DNA of 64,000 bases from DASSSQ01 sp963839285. Lineage in GTDB: Bacteria > Actinomycetota > Thermoleophilia > Gaiellales > Gaiellaceae. The stretch is from the NCBI GenBank assembly GCA_963839285.1, contig CAWIUN010000021.1:62001-126000 (forward strand). The letters are read 5' to 3'. The notes under the pieces are model-generated. The model made no database searches, had not been told where the DNA came from, and was given only the letters and a program-made list of their open reading frames with translations. Position numbers and translations under genes: made by a program. Shown here piece by piece: positions 52,577 to 60,534 of the stretch. Position 1 is the first letter of the stretch. The number at the start of each line of letters is the position of its first letter.

Positions 52577-53821
52577 ATGAGCAGAAGGCTTACTACGGTC
52601 GCCACGGTCGCACTGGTTGCGCTGGTGGCGGCGATCGGCGCCTTCGCGGCAGGCACCGCGGACAACACCGGCGTCACCAAGCGGACGATCAAGCTCGGCG
52701 GGACCTATCCGCTCAGCGGCCCGGCGTCGTCGTACGCGCCGATCCCGGTCGGCCTCAAGGTCTACTTCAGCTACGTGAACGCGACGCGCACGAAGGGGCA
52801 GCGCGGCGTCAACGGCCGGCAGATCATCTGGAAGTACCTCGACGACGGCTACAACCCCGCCAACACCGTCCAGCAGACGCGCGCGCTCGTCGAGCAGGAC
52901 AAGGTGTTCGCGATCGTCGGCGGCCTCGGCACCGAGCCGCAGGAGGCCGTGCGGGCCTACATGAACCAGCAGAAGGTGCCGCAGCTCTTCGTCTCGACGG
53001 GCGCGACCGAGTTCGGCAGCCAGTTCGCGCAGAACCCGTGGACGATCGGCTGGCAGCCCGACTACCAGGCCGAGGCGGCGCTGTACGGCAAGTACATCGT
53101 CAAGAACCAGCCGAACGCGAAGATCGCGGTCATCTACCAGAACGACAGCTACGGGCTCGACTACATGAACGGGCTCAAGGCCGGTCTCGGCGCCAAGACC
53201 TCGAACATCGTCACGGCGCAGAGCTTCGACGTGACGGCCCCGAGCGTCGCCGCCCAGGTCGTGGCGATGAAGGCCTCCGGCGCCGACATCGCGATGATCT
53301 TCGCGACGCCGGCGAAGACGATCCAGACCTACGCGACGATGGCGAAGCTCGCCTACAAGCCGGCCAACATCTACGTCAACTCGGTCTCGGCGACGGACAC
53401 GTTCATGAAGCTGGCGGTCGCGAACGCGGGCGCCGACGAGGTGAACGGGTCGATCAGCGTCTCCTACGCCAAGGACCCGGCCAGCCCGAAGTACGCCAAG
53501 GACGCGGCGATCATCCTCTACAAGAAGCTGATGGCGAAGTACGCGCCGAAGGCGAACCCGAACGACGGGCTCTACCTCTACGGGATGGCGAAGGCGTACG
53601 ACACCGTCATGCTGCTGAAGGCCGCGGGGAAGAACCCGACCCGCTCGGCGCTGATGAAGGCGGCGGAGCACATGAACTGGGTCAACCCGTTCCTGATCCC
53701 CGGCGTCAAGGTGCAGACGACGACGAAGGACCACTATCCGGTCCAGCAGATGAAGCTGATCCGCTTCAACAACGGGGTCTGGACGGAGTTCGGCTCGCTG
53801 ATCAACGGCCGCGGCAAGTAG
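52577..53821 (+). CDS. livK: Branched-chain amino-acid ABC transporter substrate-binding protein LivK
   Basis: A 414-residue periplasmic-binding-fold protein. The export signal TVATVALVALVAAIGAFAAG follows AAGGAGAGC at a good distance. The mature part has IKLGGTYPLSGPASSYAPI, QQTRALVEQDKVFAIVGGLG, FVSTGATEFGSQF and IAVIYQNDSYGLDY, as in Leu/Ile/Val- or amide-binding proteins. It has no lipobox Cys, so it is either released or held by other means. The ligand cannot be told from sequence. Strong terminator follows. Confidence 0.93.
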   Translation: MSRRLTTVATVALVALVAAIGAFAAGTADNTGVTKRTIKLGGTYPLSGPASSYAPIPVGLKVYFSYVNATRTKGQRGVNGRQIIWKYLDDGYNPANTVQQTRALVEQDKVFAIVGGLGTEPQEAVRAYMNQQKVPQLFVSTGATEFGSQFAQNPWTIGWQPDYQAEAALYGKYIVKNQPNAKIAVIYQNDSYGLDYMNGLKAGLGAKTSNIVTAQSFDVTAPSVAAQVVAMKASGADIAMIFATPAKTIQTYATMAKLAYKPANIYVNSVSATDTFMKLAVANAGADEVNGSISVSYAKDPASPKYAKDAAIILYKKLMAKYAPKANPNDGLYLYGMAKAYDTVMLLKAAGKNPTRSALMKAAEHMNWVNPFLIPGVKVQTTTKDHYPVQQMKLIRFNNGVWTEFGSLINGRGK

Positions 53822-53843
53822 TCGCAGCCGGAGAGGCGCTTGG

Positions 53844-53875
53844 CGTGAGGCCGGCGGGAGACCGCCGGCCTCACG
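53844..53875 (+). terminator. Strong hairpin terminator after livK
   Basis: A perfect 14-bp stem (CGTGAGGCCGGCGG facing CCGCCGGCCTCACG) with a GAGA tetraloop, 22 bases after the livK stop, followed by TCGTTCTTC, which is U-rich for this genome. The most convincing intrinsic terminator in the window. Confidence 0.8.
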
Positions 53876-53882
53876 TCGTTCT

Positions 53883-54041
53883 TCAGGGCCTCCGGCGGCG
53901 CTCGGCCCGGACCGGGACGGGCACGGGGGTGAGCTCGTCCTGCCGGCGGAAGAGGGGCTCGAGCGCCTCGGCGAGCGCCCGCCGGGCGGCGAGGCGCTGC
54001 AGCCGGAGCGTGCCGAGGATGCGGTTGCGCGTGCGGCCCAT
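53883..54041 (-). CDS. Possible small basic protein of 52 residues
   Basis: An ATG-started frame giving GRTRNRILGTLRLQRLAARR, then ALAEALEPLFRRQDELTPVP and a basic end. It has an amphipathic helix pattern and low stop density. It lies 24 bases after the histidine phosphatase stop on the same strand and could be the last gene of that operon. No clear Shine-Dalgarno. It resembles the other tiny Arg-rich frames at 31005, 34380 and 58552. Confidence 0.4.
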   Translation of the reverse strand: MGRTRNRILGTLRLQRLAARRALAEALEPLFRRQDELTPVPVPVRAERRRRP

Positions 54042-54065
54042 CGAAGGGTCAACGCGCGAGCGGGC

Positions 54066-54755
54066 TCAGCGGTTGCGCGCGGGCAGGTACTGCTCCCAGA
54101 GCTGCTCCATCGTCGTCGAGCGGGCCGGGTGCAGCGGGTCGTACGGGATCCAGTTGACGGTGCGGACGACGGCGTCCGCCGGGCCGAGGTCGAGGACGTT
54201 GACGCAGGCGGGCGCCTGCTCGAAGGCGCCGAAGTAGCTGCGGCCGCCGGTGAGCGCGTGCGAGATGACGACGCGGTTGACGCCGCCGTGGAGGACGGCG
54301 AGCGCGGTGTCCCACTCGCGCGCGAGCAGGCGCTCGTAGGCCGGCAGGACGCGGTCGTAGAGCTCGCCGAGCGACTCGCCGCCGAGGAAGCGCGCCTCCT
54401 CGCCCTCGACCCGCAGCGCCCCGACGAACTGCCGCTCCGCCTCGTCGTCGGCGAGGTCGCGGAGCCGGCCGCCGCGCCACTCGGCGAGCTCGGCCCACTG
54501 CTCCGGCTCGTGCCCGGGCGCGACGATGCGGGCGGTCTCGACCGTGCGCGGCAGGTCGCTCGTGACGACGAGGTCGAGGCGGACGCCGGCGAGGGCGCGG
54601 GCGGCGGCCCCGGCCTGCTCGCGGCCGCGCGGGGTCAGCGCGACGGTCTCCGGCGCCACCGGCGTCCCGTCGGGCCCGAAGTAGGCGACCTCGGCGTGGC
54701 GCAGCAGGTAGAGGCGCCGGCGGCCCTGCCGCCGCGGGCCCGCGTCCCCGGTCAC
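54066..54755 (-). CDS. Histidine phosphatase (phosphoglycerate mutase-like) superfamily protein
   Basis: A 229-residue phosphatase-fold protein. The catalytic motif LYLLRHAEVAYFG (RHA in place of RHG) and the second His in LAVLHGGVNRVVISHAL are present, with LVVTSDLPRTVETARIV between them. GTG 54755 overlaps the stop of the 92-residue gene upstream. It lies in a possible 4-hydroxy-acid operon; it could remove phosphate from a pathway side product (inference). Confidence 0.85.
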   Translation of the reverse strand: MTGDAGPRRQGRRRLYLLRHAEVAYFGPDGTPVAPETVALTPRGREQAGAAARALAGVRLDLVVTSDLPRTVETARIVAPGHEPEQWAELAEWRGGRLRDLADDEAERQFVGALRVEGEEARFLGGESLGELYDRVLPAYERLLAREWDTALAVLHGGVNRVVISHALTGGRSYFGAFEQAPACVNVLDLGPADAVVRTVNWIPYDPLHPARSTTMEQLWEQYLPARNR

Positions 54756-55030
54756 AGCTCGCGGACGACGTCGTACTGGCCGCGGATCATGTCGCCGACC
54801 GCGGCCCGCGTCAGCGGCGTCAGCGGCTCGGGCAGGTCGGCGGGGTCGAACCAGTCGCCGGGGAGCTCGTCGCCGTCGACCGGCGCCACCCAGACCTCGT
54901 CGCCGCCGTAGCGCCCGACGAGCTTGTCCTGCCGCGCCTCGAGCTCCGCGGCGGCGGGCAGCCGCCAGCCGCCCTCGCCGGGCAGCAGCAGGACGTAGCC
55001 CATGTCGTCGACGGCGATCAGGTGGGTCAC
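54752..55030 (-). CDS. Uncharacterised protein, possibly NUDIX-related
   Basis: A 92-residue protein: LIAVDDMGYVLLLPGEGGWRLPA at the start resembles the first strands of a NUDIX domain, but the NUDIX box (GX5EX7REUXEEXGU) is absent. It continues VGRYGGDEVWVAPVDGDELP. It overlaps both neighbours by GTGA-type junctions, so it is clearly part of the operon. The function is unknown. Confidence 0.65.
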   Translation of the reverse strand: MTHLIAVDDMGYVLLLPGEGGWRLPAAAELEARQDKLVGRYGGDEVWVAPVDGDELPGDWFDPADLPEPLTPLTRAAVGDMIRGQYDVVREL

Positions 55031-55332
55031 GAGCGCTCCAGGTAGCCCGGGTTCGAGACGCGCAGCTTCGCGGCCACGGCCTCCTTGAGGTCGGGCAGCG
55101 CCTCGACGCCGACCTCGCCGGCGCGGATCCGCCGGGCCAGCTCGGCGTCGGCGGCCCGGTCGGGCGGCGGCGCCGCCGTCTCGCGCTCGACCATGCCGAG
55201 CGCGTTCATGGCGACGAGCGTGCGGAACCGCAGCCGGTGGTCGTCGAGCACGGGCAGGAGCTCCGTCTCGAGGAACTCGCGCACCGCGGCGGCGAGCTCG
55301 GAGGCGGCCGGCCTATCCATGGGCCGATCCAC
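55027..55332 (-). CDS. DUF6285-like protein, partner of the phosphotransferase
   Basis: A 101-residue helical protein: LAAAVREFLETELLPVLDDH, RFRTLVAMNALGMVERE, then ARRIRAGEVGVEAL. Proteins of this type sit next to an aminoglycoside-kinase-like phosphotransferase and an acyl-CoA dehydrogenase in many actinobacteria and proteobacteria. They may stabilise the kinase, as LvaB does for LvaA in levulinate breakdown (analogy). The start overlaps the phosphotransferase end by 20 bases; a Met five codons in is also possible. Confidence 0.75.
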   Translation of the reverse strand: MDRPMDRPAASELAAAVREFLETELLPVLDDHRLRFRTLVAMNALGMVERETAAPPPDRAADAELARRIRAGEVGVEALPDLKEAVAAKLRVSNPGYLERS

Positions 55333-56248
55333 TGTGCTCGATCAGGGTCAGCAGCTCGTACTCCATCTCGGCCGCCATCCTGCCGAGGACGGCGTACTCG
55401 ACGCTGCGGTCCTGCCCGCTCAGGTGCCGGCGGGACTGCGTCAGGCAGCCGACGGCCCACTTGACGTTGCCGAAGACCTCCCAGACGGCGAGCTCGTCGA
55501 GGGTGAGGTCGCGGCCGGTCAGCTCGTTGTAGCGCTCGAGATAGGGCTCGACGTCGCCGACGCCGCCGAGGCGGCGCTCGTCGGCTCCGAAGCGCCAGGC
55601 GCGGACGAGCGGCCAGGCGACGTCGTCGGCCGGATGCGAGATCCGCGCGAACTCCCAGTCGAGCACGGACTCGAGCCCGCGCTCCGAGACGACGAGGTTG
55701 CCGACCCGCCAGTCGCCGTGCGTGAAGACGGGCTCGCGGTCGGTCAGCCGCTCGCGCACCCAGGCGATCCCGAGCTCGATCGCCGGGTGCGGCTCCTCGA
55801 CCGAGTCGAGCTCGGCGAGGATCGACTCGACGCCGTCGCGGCGCTCGAGGAACGGGAACGCGTCGGCCGGGATCGCGTGGATCTTCGCCAGCTCCTCCGC
55901 CAGCTGGAGCTCGAGGCCGGGAGGCGGCCGCCGGACGATCCGCCGCCCGATCGTCTCGCCGCGGACGCGCTCCATCGCGAAGGCCTCGCGGCCGCCGAGG
56001 TCCGGGTAGTAGGCGATCGGCTCGGGCACCTTGACGCCGGCCTCGTGCGCGACCTCGAGGACGCGGAACTCCTGCTCGAGCGTCAGCGTGAACGCGTGCA
56101 TGACGGTCGCGGCGGCCCGCCGGAGGAGCAGCTCCCGGCCGTCGACGTCGACGGCCCAGGCCTCCTTGGACGCACCGCCCGGAAGGAGCACTGCCTGCCG
56201 CACGTTCCCGAGCGCCGACAGCCACTCGGGAAAGTGACTATTCGTCAC
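55313..56248 (-). CDS. Aminoglycoside-kinase-like phosphotransferase (LvaA/ACAD11-kinase type)
   Basis: A 311-residue kinase-fold protein: ATP-binding lobe with [15 protein letters not shown], a Brenner motif [12 protein letters not shown], and the metal motif [12 protein letters not shown]. This subgroup, paired with an acyl-CoA dehydrogenase, phosphorylates the 4-OH of 4-hydroxyacyl-CoA so that it can be removed. GTG 56248 lies inside a GTGAC-N5-GTCAC palindrome and overlaps the LLM gene's TGA. Context fits 4-hydroxy-acid use; the substrate is inferred. Confidence 0.85.
   Translation of the reverse strand: MTNSHFPEWLSALGNVRQAVLLPGGASKEAWAVDVDGRELLLRRAAATVMHAFTLTLEQEFRVLEVAHEAGVKVPEPIAYYPDLGGREAFAMERVRGETIGRRIVRRPPPGLELQLAEELAKIHAIPADAFPFLERRDGVESILAELDSVEEPHPAIELGIAWVRERLTDREPVFTHGDWRVGNLVVSERGLESVLDWEFARISHPADDVAWPLVRAWRFGADERRLGGVGDVEPYLERYNELTGRDLTLDELAVWEVFGNVKWAVGCLTQSRRHLSGQDRSVEYAVLGRMAAEMEYELLTLIEHSGSAHG
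56234..56248. repeat. GTGAC-N5-GTCAC palindrome at the phosphotransferase start
   Basis: GTGACTATTCGTCAC with arms extending to AAAGTGAC and GTCACAAGG. On the minus strand it holds both the TGA of the LLM gene and the GTG start of the phosphotransferase, so the first codons of the kinase (VTNSHF) come from the repeat. Confidence 0.65.
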
Positions 56249-57246
56249 AAGGCGACCTCGGCCAGCGCCCGCAGCGAGGCGACGTCGCGCGTCGAGGCGA
56301 GCAGCGTCGTCGCGCCCGCCTCGCGGAAGGCCTCGAGCCGGTCGGCGATCCGCTCCTTCGGCCCGACGAGGGCGACCCGGTCGACGAACGCGTCCGGCAC
56401 CGCGGCGGCCGCGTCGCGCTGCTTGCCGTCGAGGAAGAGCTCCTGGATCCGCTCCGCCTCGGCCTCGAAGCCGTAGCGGCGGAAGAGGCTGTTGTAGAAG
56501 TTCGTGCCCCGCGCGCCCATGCCGCCGACGTAGAGCGCGTAGTACGGCTTCAGCGCCTCGCGGCCGGACTCGACGTCGTCGGTCAGGACGACCGGCACCG
56601 ACGGCGCGACGTCGAAGCCCTCCCGCTCGAACGCGGGGAAGACGTCCCGCGCCGTCTCGGGGTCGTAGAAGATCGGGATCCAGCCGTCGGCGATCTCGGC
56701 GGCGAGCTCGACGGACTTCGGCGAGATCGAGGCGAGGTAGATCGGGATCTCGCCGCGCAGCGGCCGGGCCATCAGCTTCAGCGGCTTGCCGAGCCCCGTC
56801 GAGCCCGGCCCCGTGTAGGGGATGTCGTAGTGCTCGCCGTGGTGCTCGAGGGTCTCGCGGCGGAGGATCCGGCGCACGATCTCGACGTACTCGCGCGTCT
56901 TCCCGAGCGGCTTCCCCCACGGCTCGCCGTGCCAGCCCTCGACCACCTGCGGCCCCGAGGTGCCGAGCCCGAGCAGGAAGCGGCCGCCGGAGAGCAGGTC
57001 GAGCGTCGCCGCGGTCATCGCCGTATTGGCCGGCGTCCGCCCCGGGATCTGCATGATCGCCGAGCCGACCTTGATCCGGTCGGTCGTCGCGGCGAGCCAG
57101 GCGAGCACGGTGACGGCGTCCGTTCCCCACGCCTCGGCGGCCCAGGCGGAGTCGTAGCCGAGCCGCTCCGCCTCGCGGGCCAGCTCGATCAGCTCGAGCG
57201 GGCTCGTGCCCGGCGGCGCGTAGCCCATGTAGAAGCCGAGCTTCAT
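56245..57246 (-). CDS. LLM-class F420-dependent oxidoreductase
   Basis: A 333-residue TIM-barrel flavin/F420 oxidoreductase: [40 protein letters not shown], the [18 protein letters not shown] segment and [20 protein letters not shown] are typical of the actinobacterial F420 group. It probably oxidises or reduces an alcohol, aldehyde or enone using F420. It is the first gene of the minus-strand run and is divergent from the acyl-CoA dehydrogenase with 20 bases between. ATG 57246 lies 9 bases from TAGCAT. Confidence 0.9.
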   Translation of the reverse strand: MKLGFYMGYAPPGTSPLELIELAREAERLGYDSAWAAEAWGTDAVTVLAWLAATTDRIKVGSAIMQIPGRTPANTAMTAATLDLLSGGRFLLGLGTSGPQVVEGWHGEPWGKPLGKTREYVEIVRRILRRETLEHHGEHYDIPYTGPGSTGLGKPLKLMARPLRGEIPIYLASISPKSVELAAEIADGWIPIFYDPETARDVFPAFEREGFDVAPSVPVVLTDDVESGREALKPYYALYVGGMGARGTNFYNSLFRRYGFEAEAERIQELFLDGKQRDAAAAVPDAFVDRVALVGPKERIADRLEAFREAGATTLLASTRDVASLRALAEVAL

Positions 57247-57266
57247 TCCGTGCGTATGCTAACCCG
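57247..57266. promoter_or_regulatory. 20-bp divergent promoter, overlapping -10 boxes
   Basis: TATGCT (57255-57260, plus) and TAGCAT (57261-57256, minus) overlap within TATGCTA. The plus box ends 6 bases before the acyl-CoA dehydrogenase ATG and the minus box 9 bases before the LLM oxidoreductase ATG. The two transcripts would compete for one polymerase site, giving either-or expression. Confidence 0.5.
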
Positions 57267-58478
57267 ATGACGATCGCCGAACTCGCGCCGTCGGACCGGA
57301 TCGCCGAGCTGCGGGGCCGCTACCGCGCCTTCATGGAGGCGCACGTCTACCCGAACGAGGAGGCGATCGGGCGCGAGGACGACGACGCGATGACCCTCGT
57401 CGAGGAGCTGCGCGGCCGCGCGAAGGCCGAGGGGCTCTGGGCGCCGCACCTGCCGCCGGAGGCGGGCGGCACCGGGCTCGGCTTCCTCTGCTACGCGCAC
57501 CTGAACGAGGAGATCGGCCGCTCGACCTACGCGCAGCTCGTCTTCAACTGCCAGGCGCCGGACGCCGGCAACGGCGAGATCCTGCACCTCTTCGGCACCG
57601 AGGAGCAGAAGGAGCGGTTCCTGCGGCCGCTCGTCGAGGGGACGGCGCGCTCGTTCTTCTCGATGACGGAGCCGGAGGTGCCCGGCTCCGACCCGACGAC
57701 GCTGCGGACGCGCGCGGTGCGCGACGGCGACGAGTGGGTGATCGACGGGCACAAGTGGTTCTCCTCGGGCGCCGAGGGCGCCGCCTTCGCGGTCGTGATG
57801 GCGGTCACCGACCCCGACGCGGAGCCGCACCGCCGGGCCTCGCAGATCCTCGTGCCGGCGGACACGCCCGGCCTCGAGGTCGTGCGGGCGGTGCCGACGC
57901 TCGGCCACCGCGGCCGCGGCTGGTCGACGCACTGCGAGGTCACCTACAGCGGCGTCCGCGTCCCCGTCTCGAACACGCTCGGCGAGCCCGGCGACGGCTT
58001 CAGGATCGCCCAGAAGCGGCTCGGGCCGGGCCGGATCCACCACGTGATGCGCTGGCTCGGGCAGATGCAGCGCGCCTTCGAGCTGATGTGCGACTACGCC
58101 CTCGAGCGCGAGGCCTTCGGCGAGGCGCTGGCGCGCAAGCAGACGATCCAGAACTGGATCGCCGACTCGGCGGCCGAGATCCAGGCCTGCCGGCTGATGA
58201 CGCTCGACGCGGCGCACAAGATCGACGAGGGCGACGAGGCCCGCGTCGAGGTCTCGCTGATCAAGTTCTACGCCGCCCGCGTCCTGCACGACGTGATCGA
58301 CCGCGCCGTCCAGACCCACGGCGCCCGCGGCCTCACCGACCTCTCGCCGCTCGGCCAGATGTACGCGATGGCCCGCGGCGCCCGGATCTACGACGGGCCG
58401 GACGAGGTGCACCGGATGGTCGTCGCCCGCCGGATCCTCAAGGCCGCCGCGGCCGGCGAGCGCTGGCAGTTCTCCTAG
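57267..58478 (+). CDS. Acyl-CoA dehydrogenase (ACAD10/11-like)
   Basis: A 403-residue FAD enzyme with the family landmarks FFSMTEPEVPGSDPTTLRTR (FAD/substrate loop), KWFSSGAEGA, and RDGDEWVIDGHK. At the position of the usual catalytic Glu (YEGT in typical members) it has YDGPDEVHR, an Asp in the ACAD10/11-like style. Together with the phosphotransferase and DUF6285 gene this suggests removal of a 4-phosphate from a 4-phosphohydroxyacyl-CoA. Leaderless start with TATGCT 6 bases upstream. Confidence 0.88.
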   Translation: MTIAELAPSDRIAELRGRYRAFMEAHVYPNEEAIGREDDDAMTLVEELRGRAKAEGLWAPHLPPEAGGTGLGFLCYAHLNEEIGRSTYAQLVFNCQAPDAGNGEILHLFGTEEQKERFLRPLVEGTARSFFSMTEPEVPGSDPTTLRTRAVRDGDEWVIDGHKWFSSGAEGAAFAVVMAVTDPDAEPHRRASQILVPADTPGLEVVRAVPTLGHRGRGWSTHCEVTYSGVRVPVSNTLGEPGDGFRIAQKRLGPGRIHHVMRWLGQMQRAFELMCDYALEREAFGEALARKQTIQNWIADSAAEIQACRLMTLDAAHKIDEGDEARVEVSLIKFYAARVLHDVIDRAVQTHGARGLTDLSPLGQMYAMARGARIYDGPDEVHRMVVARRILKAAAAGERWQFS

Positions 58479-58551
58479 GGCCGTCCACTGCGCATCGAGC
58501 CTCGCCCGTTCGGGGCATCGAGCCGCCGCGGGCGCCGCCGATACAGCGGGC

Positions 58552-58671
58552 ATGACCCGCGACCACCGCCCGACGCCCGCCGAGCTGCGGCGCCGCCGCC
58601 GCGCCTCGCGCAGCGAGCGCCGGCGCGTGCTCGCGCTCGCGTCCGTCCTGGCTCGCCTGACGGCGCGATAG
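58552..58671 (+). CDS. Possible small basic protein of 39 residues
   Basis: ATG 58552 gives TRDHRPTPAELRRRRRASRS, then ERRRVLALASVLARLTAR. No Shine-Dalgarno is visible. The downstream stop lies in a small palindrome (CGATAG-CGTT-CTATCG). It is one of four tiny Arg-rich helical frames seen in this window. It may be chance in GC-rich DNA; kept with low confidence. Confidence 0.3.
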   Translation: MTRDHRPTPAELRRRRRASRSERRRVLALASVLARLTAR

Positions 58672-58688
58672 CGTTCTATCGTTCGGGC

Positions 58689-59313
58689 GTGGAGCCCGAC
58701 GACCTCTACGGCCTGCCGCTGGAGGAGTTCACCGCCGCCCGGAACGCGCTCGCGAAGGAGCGCCCGGAGGTGAAGGAGCTGCGGAAGCCGTCGATCGCCG
58801 CCTGGGCGGTCAACCAGCTCGCGCGCCGGCACCGGCGCGAGCTCGAGGCCTTCCTCGACGCGGCCGCGCGCCTGCGCGCCGCGCACCGCGGCGAGGGCGA
58901 GCTCGCGGAGGCGACCCGCGGCGAGCGCGAGGCGCTGCGCCCGGCTGCTGCAGATCGCGGGCGAGTACAGCGGCCGCGCGCAGGCGGAGCGCGTGCGCCA
59001 GACGCTGCAGGCGGCCGCGGTCGACGAGGAGGCGGAGGAGCAGGTGCGTGCGGGCCGGCTGGAGCGGGAGCTCGAGCCCGCGGGGTTCGGGACGCTCGTC
59101 GCCGGCGCGCCGCCGAAGGGCCGCGACCGGGAGCGCCGGCGCCGGATCGCGGCCGCGGAGGCGGCCGAGGAGCAGGCGCGGGCGGCACTCGAGCGGGCCG
59201 AGGCGGCCGAGCGGCAGGCGCACGACGACTGGCGGCGTGCGCGCGAGGCGGCCGAAGAGGCGCGGCGGCTGGCCGACGAGGCGGCGCGGCGCCTGCGGAA
59301 GGCCCGCGGCTAG
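58689..59313 (+). CDS. Alanine/arginine-rich coiled-coil protein, frame break
   Basis: About 207 residues. GTG 58689 follows TATCGT by 6 bases. It begins EPDDLYGLPLEEFTAARNAL, has IAAWAVNQLARRHRRELEAF, then breaks near 58937. The other frame continues LLQIAGEYSGRAQAERVRQT and a long charged helix AAEAAEEQARAALERAEAAE. Similar proteins of unknown function exist in actinobacteria, and the conserved N-terminus supports a real gene. The stop overlaps the convergent thiI end by 4 bases. Confidence 0.7.
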
Positions 59314-60482
59314 GCCGGCACGGGCTGCTCGAGCCGCGGCTGCACCGGCTCGGCCGCCCCGACCAGCTCCGCGACGAGCTCGTCCAGGTCGAGGCGCTCC
59401 TCGAGCTGGACGACCCGCCCCAGGTTGGCGCGTGTCTCTGCGACCGGGCTCGCGAAGAGCGTGCAGCAGTCGTCGGCGGGGAGCGTCGAGACCTCGAAGG
59501 TGCCGATCGCCTCGGCCTCGCGGACGATCTCGGACTTGTCCCAGCCGATCAGCGGTCGCAGGATCGGCAGGCTCGCTGCCTGCTCGACCACCTGGAGGTT
59601 GTGCAGCGTCTGGCTCGCGACCTGGCCGAGCGCGTCGCCCGTGACGAGCGCCTGGCAGCCCTCGCGGCGGCCGAGCTCCGAGGCGACGCGCACCATCAGC
59701 CGGCGCTGCGCGAGCACCTGGTAGCGGCCCGCGCCCGCCGCCGCCAGCTGCCGCTGCGCCCGGCCGATCTGGACGACGTACAGGCGCGAGTCGTACTGGA
59801 AGCGGTCGAGCCGCGCCACCTGCGCGTAGGCCTTGTAGATCGACTCGGGCCCGGTGAAGGGGCGGCCGCTGAAGTGGACGAAGTCGCAGCGGAGGCCGCG
59901 CTTCAGCATCCGGAAGGCGGCGACGGGCGAGTCGATCCCGCCGGAGAGCAGCACGAGCGCCCGGCCGCTCGTCCCGACCGGCAGGCCGCCGCGGCCGGGC
60001 AGCTTCTCGGTGTAGGCGAAGATCTCCTCCCGGTCGACCTCGAGGTGGATCTCGAGGTCGGGGTGCGAGAGGTCGACGCCGAGGCCGAGCGCGGCCTGCA
60101 CCTCGCGGCCGACGAGCACGGCCAGCTCGGTCGAGTCGAGCGGGAAGCCCTTGTCGCGCCGCCGCGGGCGGACGGCGAAGGTCGCGCCGGGACGGCCCCG
60201 CAGCAGCTCGACCGCCGCGTCGACCGCCGCCTGCGGCGTCTTCTCGACGCTGAAGGCCGGATGCACGACCGAGGCGCCGATCACGTCGCGGGCCCGCTCG
60301 TAGAGCTCGTCCGGGTGCTCCTCGCAGGAGAGGACGAGCAGGCCGCCGCGCTGCTGCAGCCGCACCGGCCCGAGCTCCCGGGTCGCACGGCGCACGTTCT
60401 CGTGCAGCTGCTGGTAGAAGCGCCAGCGGTTCCGCCCGCGCAGGACGATCTCCCCGAACTTGAGCAGGACGCACGGCTGCAT
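59310..60482 (-). CDS. thiI: tRNA sulfurtransferase ThiI (4-thiouridine synthase)
   Basis: Makes 4-thiouridine at position 8 of tRNA. The 390-residue protein has the N-terminal ferredoxin-like and THUMP domains (VLLKFGEIVLRGRNRWRFYQ), the PP-loop LLSGGIDSPVAAFRMLKRG, and the ending DDCCTLFASP with the Cys of the short, rhodanese-free type. ATG 60482 gives the family start QPCVLLKFGEI; an ORF start at 60536 would overlap the divergent gene. Sulfur must come from a cysteine desulfurase elsewhere. Confidence 0.93.
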   Translation of the reverse strand: MQPCVLLKFGEIVLRGRNRWRFYQQLHENVRRATRELGPVRLQQRGGLLVLSCEEHPDELYERARDVIGASVVHPAFSVEKTPQAAVDAAVELLRGRPGATFAVRPRRRDKGFPLDSTELAVLVGREVQAALGLGVDLSHPDLEIHLEVDREEIFAYTEKLPGRGGLPVGTSGRALVLLSGGIDSPVAAFRMLKRGLRCDFVHFSGRPFTGPESIYKAYAQVARLDRFQYDSRLYVVQIGRAQRQLAAAGAGRYQVLAQRRLMVRVASELGRREGCQALVTGDALGQVASQTLHNLQVVEQAASLPILRPLIGWDKSEIVREAEAIGTFEVSTLPADDCCTLFASPVAETRANLGRVVQLEERLDLDELVAELVGAAEPVQPRLEQPVPA

Positions 60483-60534
60483 CTGCCTATGAAAGCACCC
60501 GTTTACGAGGGGCGCCGCCGGGGACGAGCCGGAC

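Noticed and set aside
50862..52580. A 572-residue LivM extending over the TetR gene
   Set aside because: The extra C-terminal 250 residues are antisense to TetR; a one-base correction near 51785 gives a normal stop.
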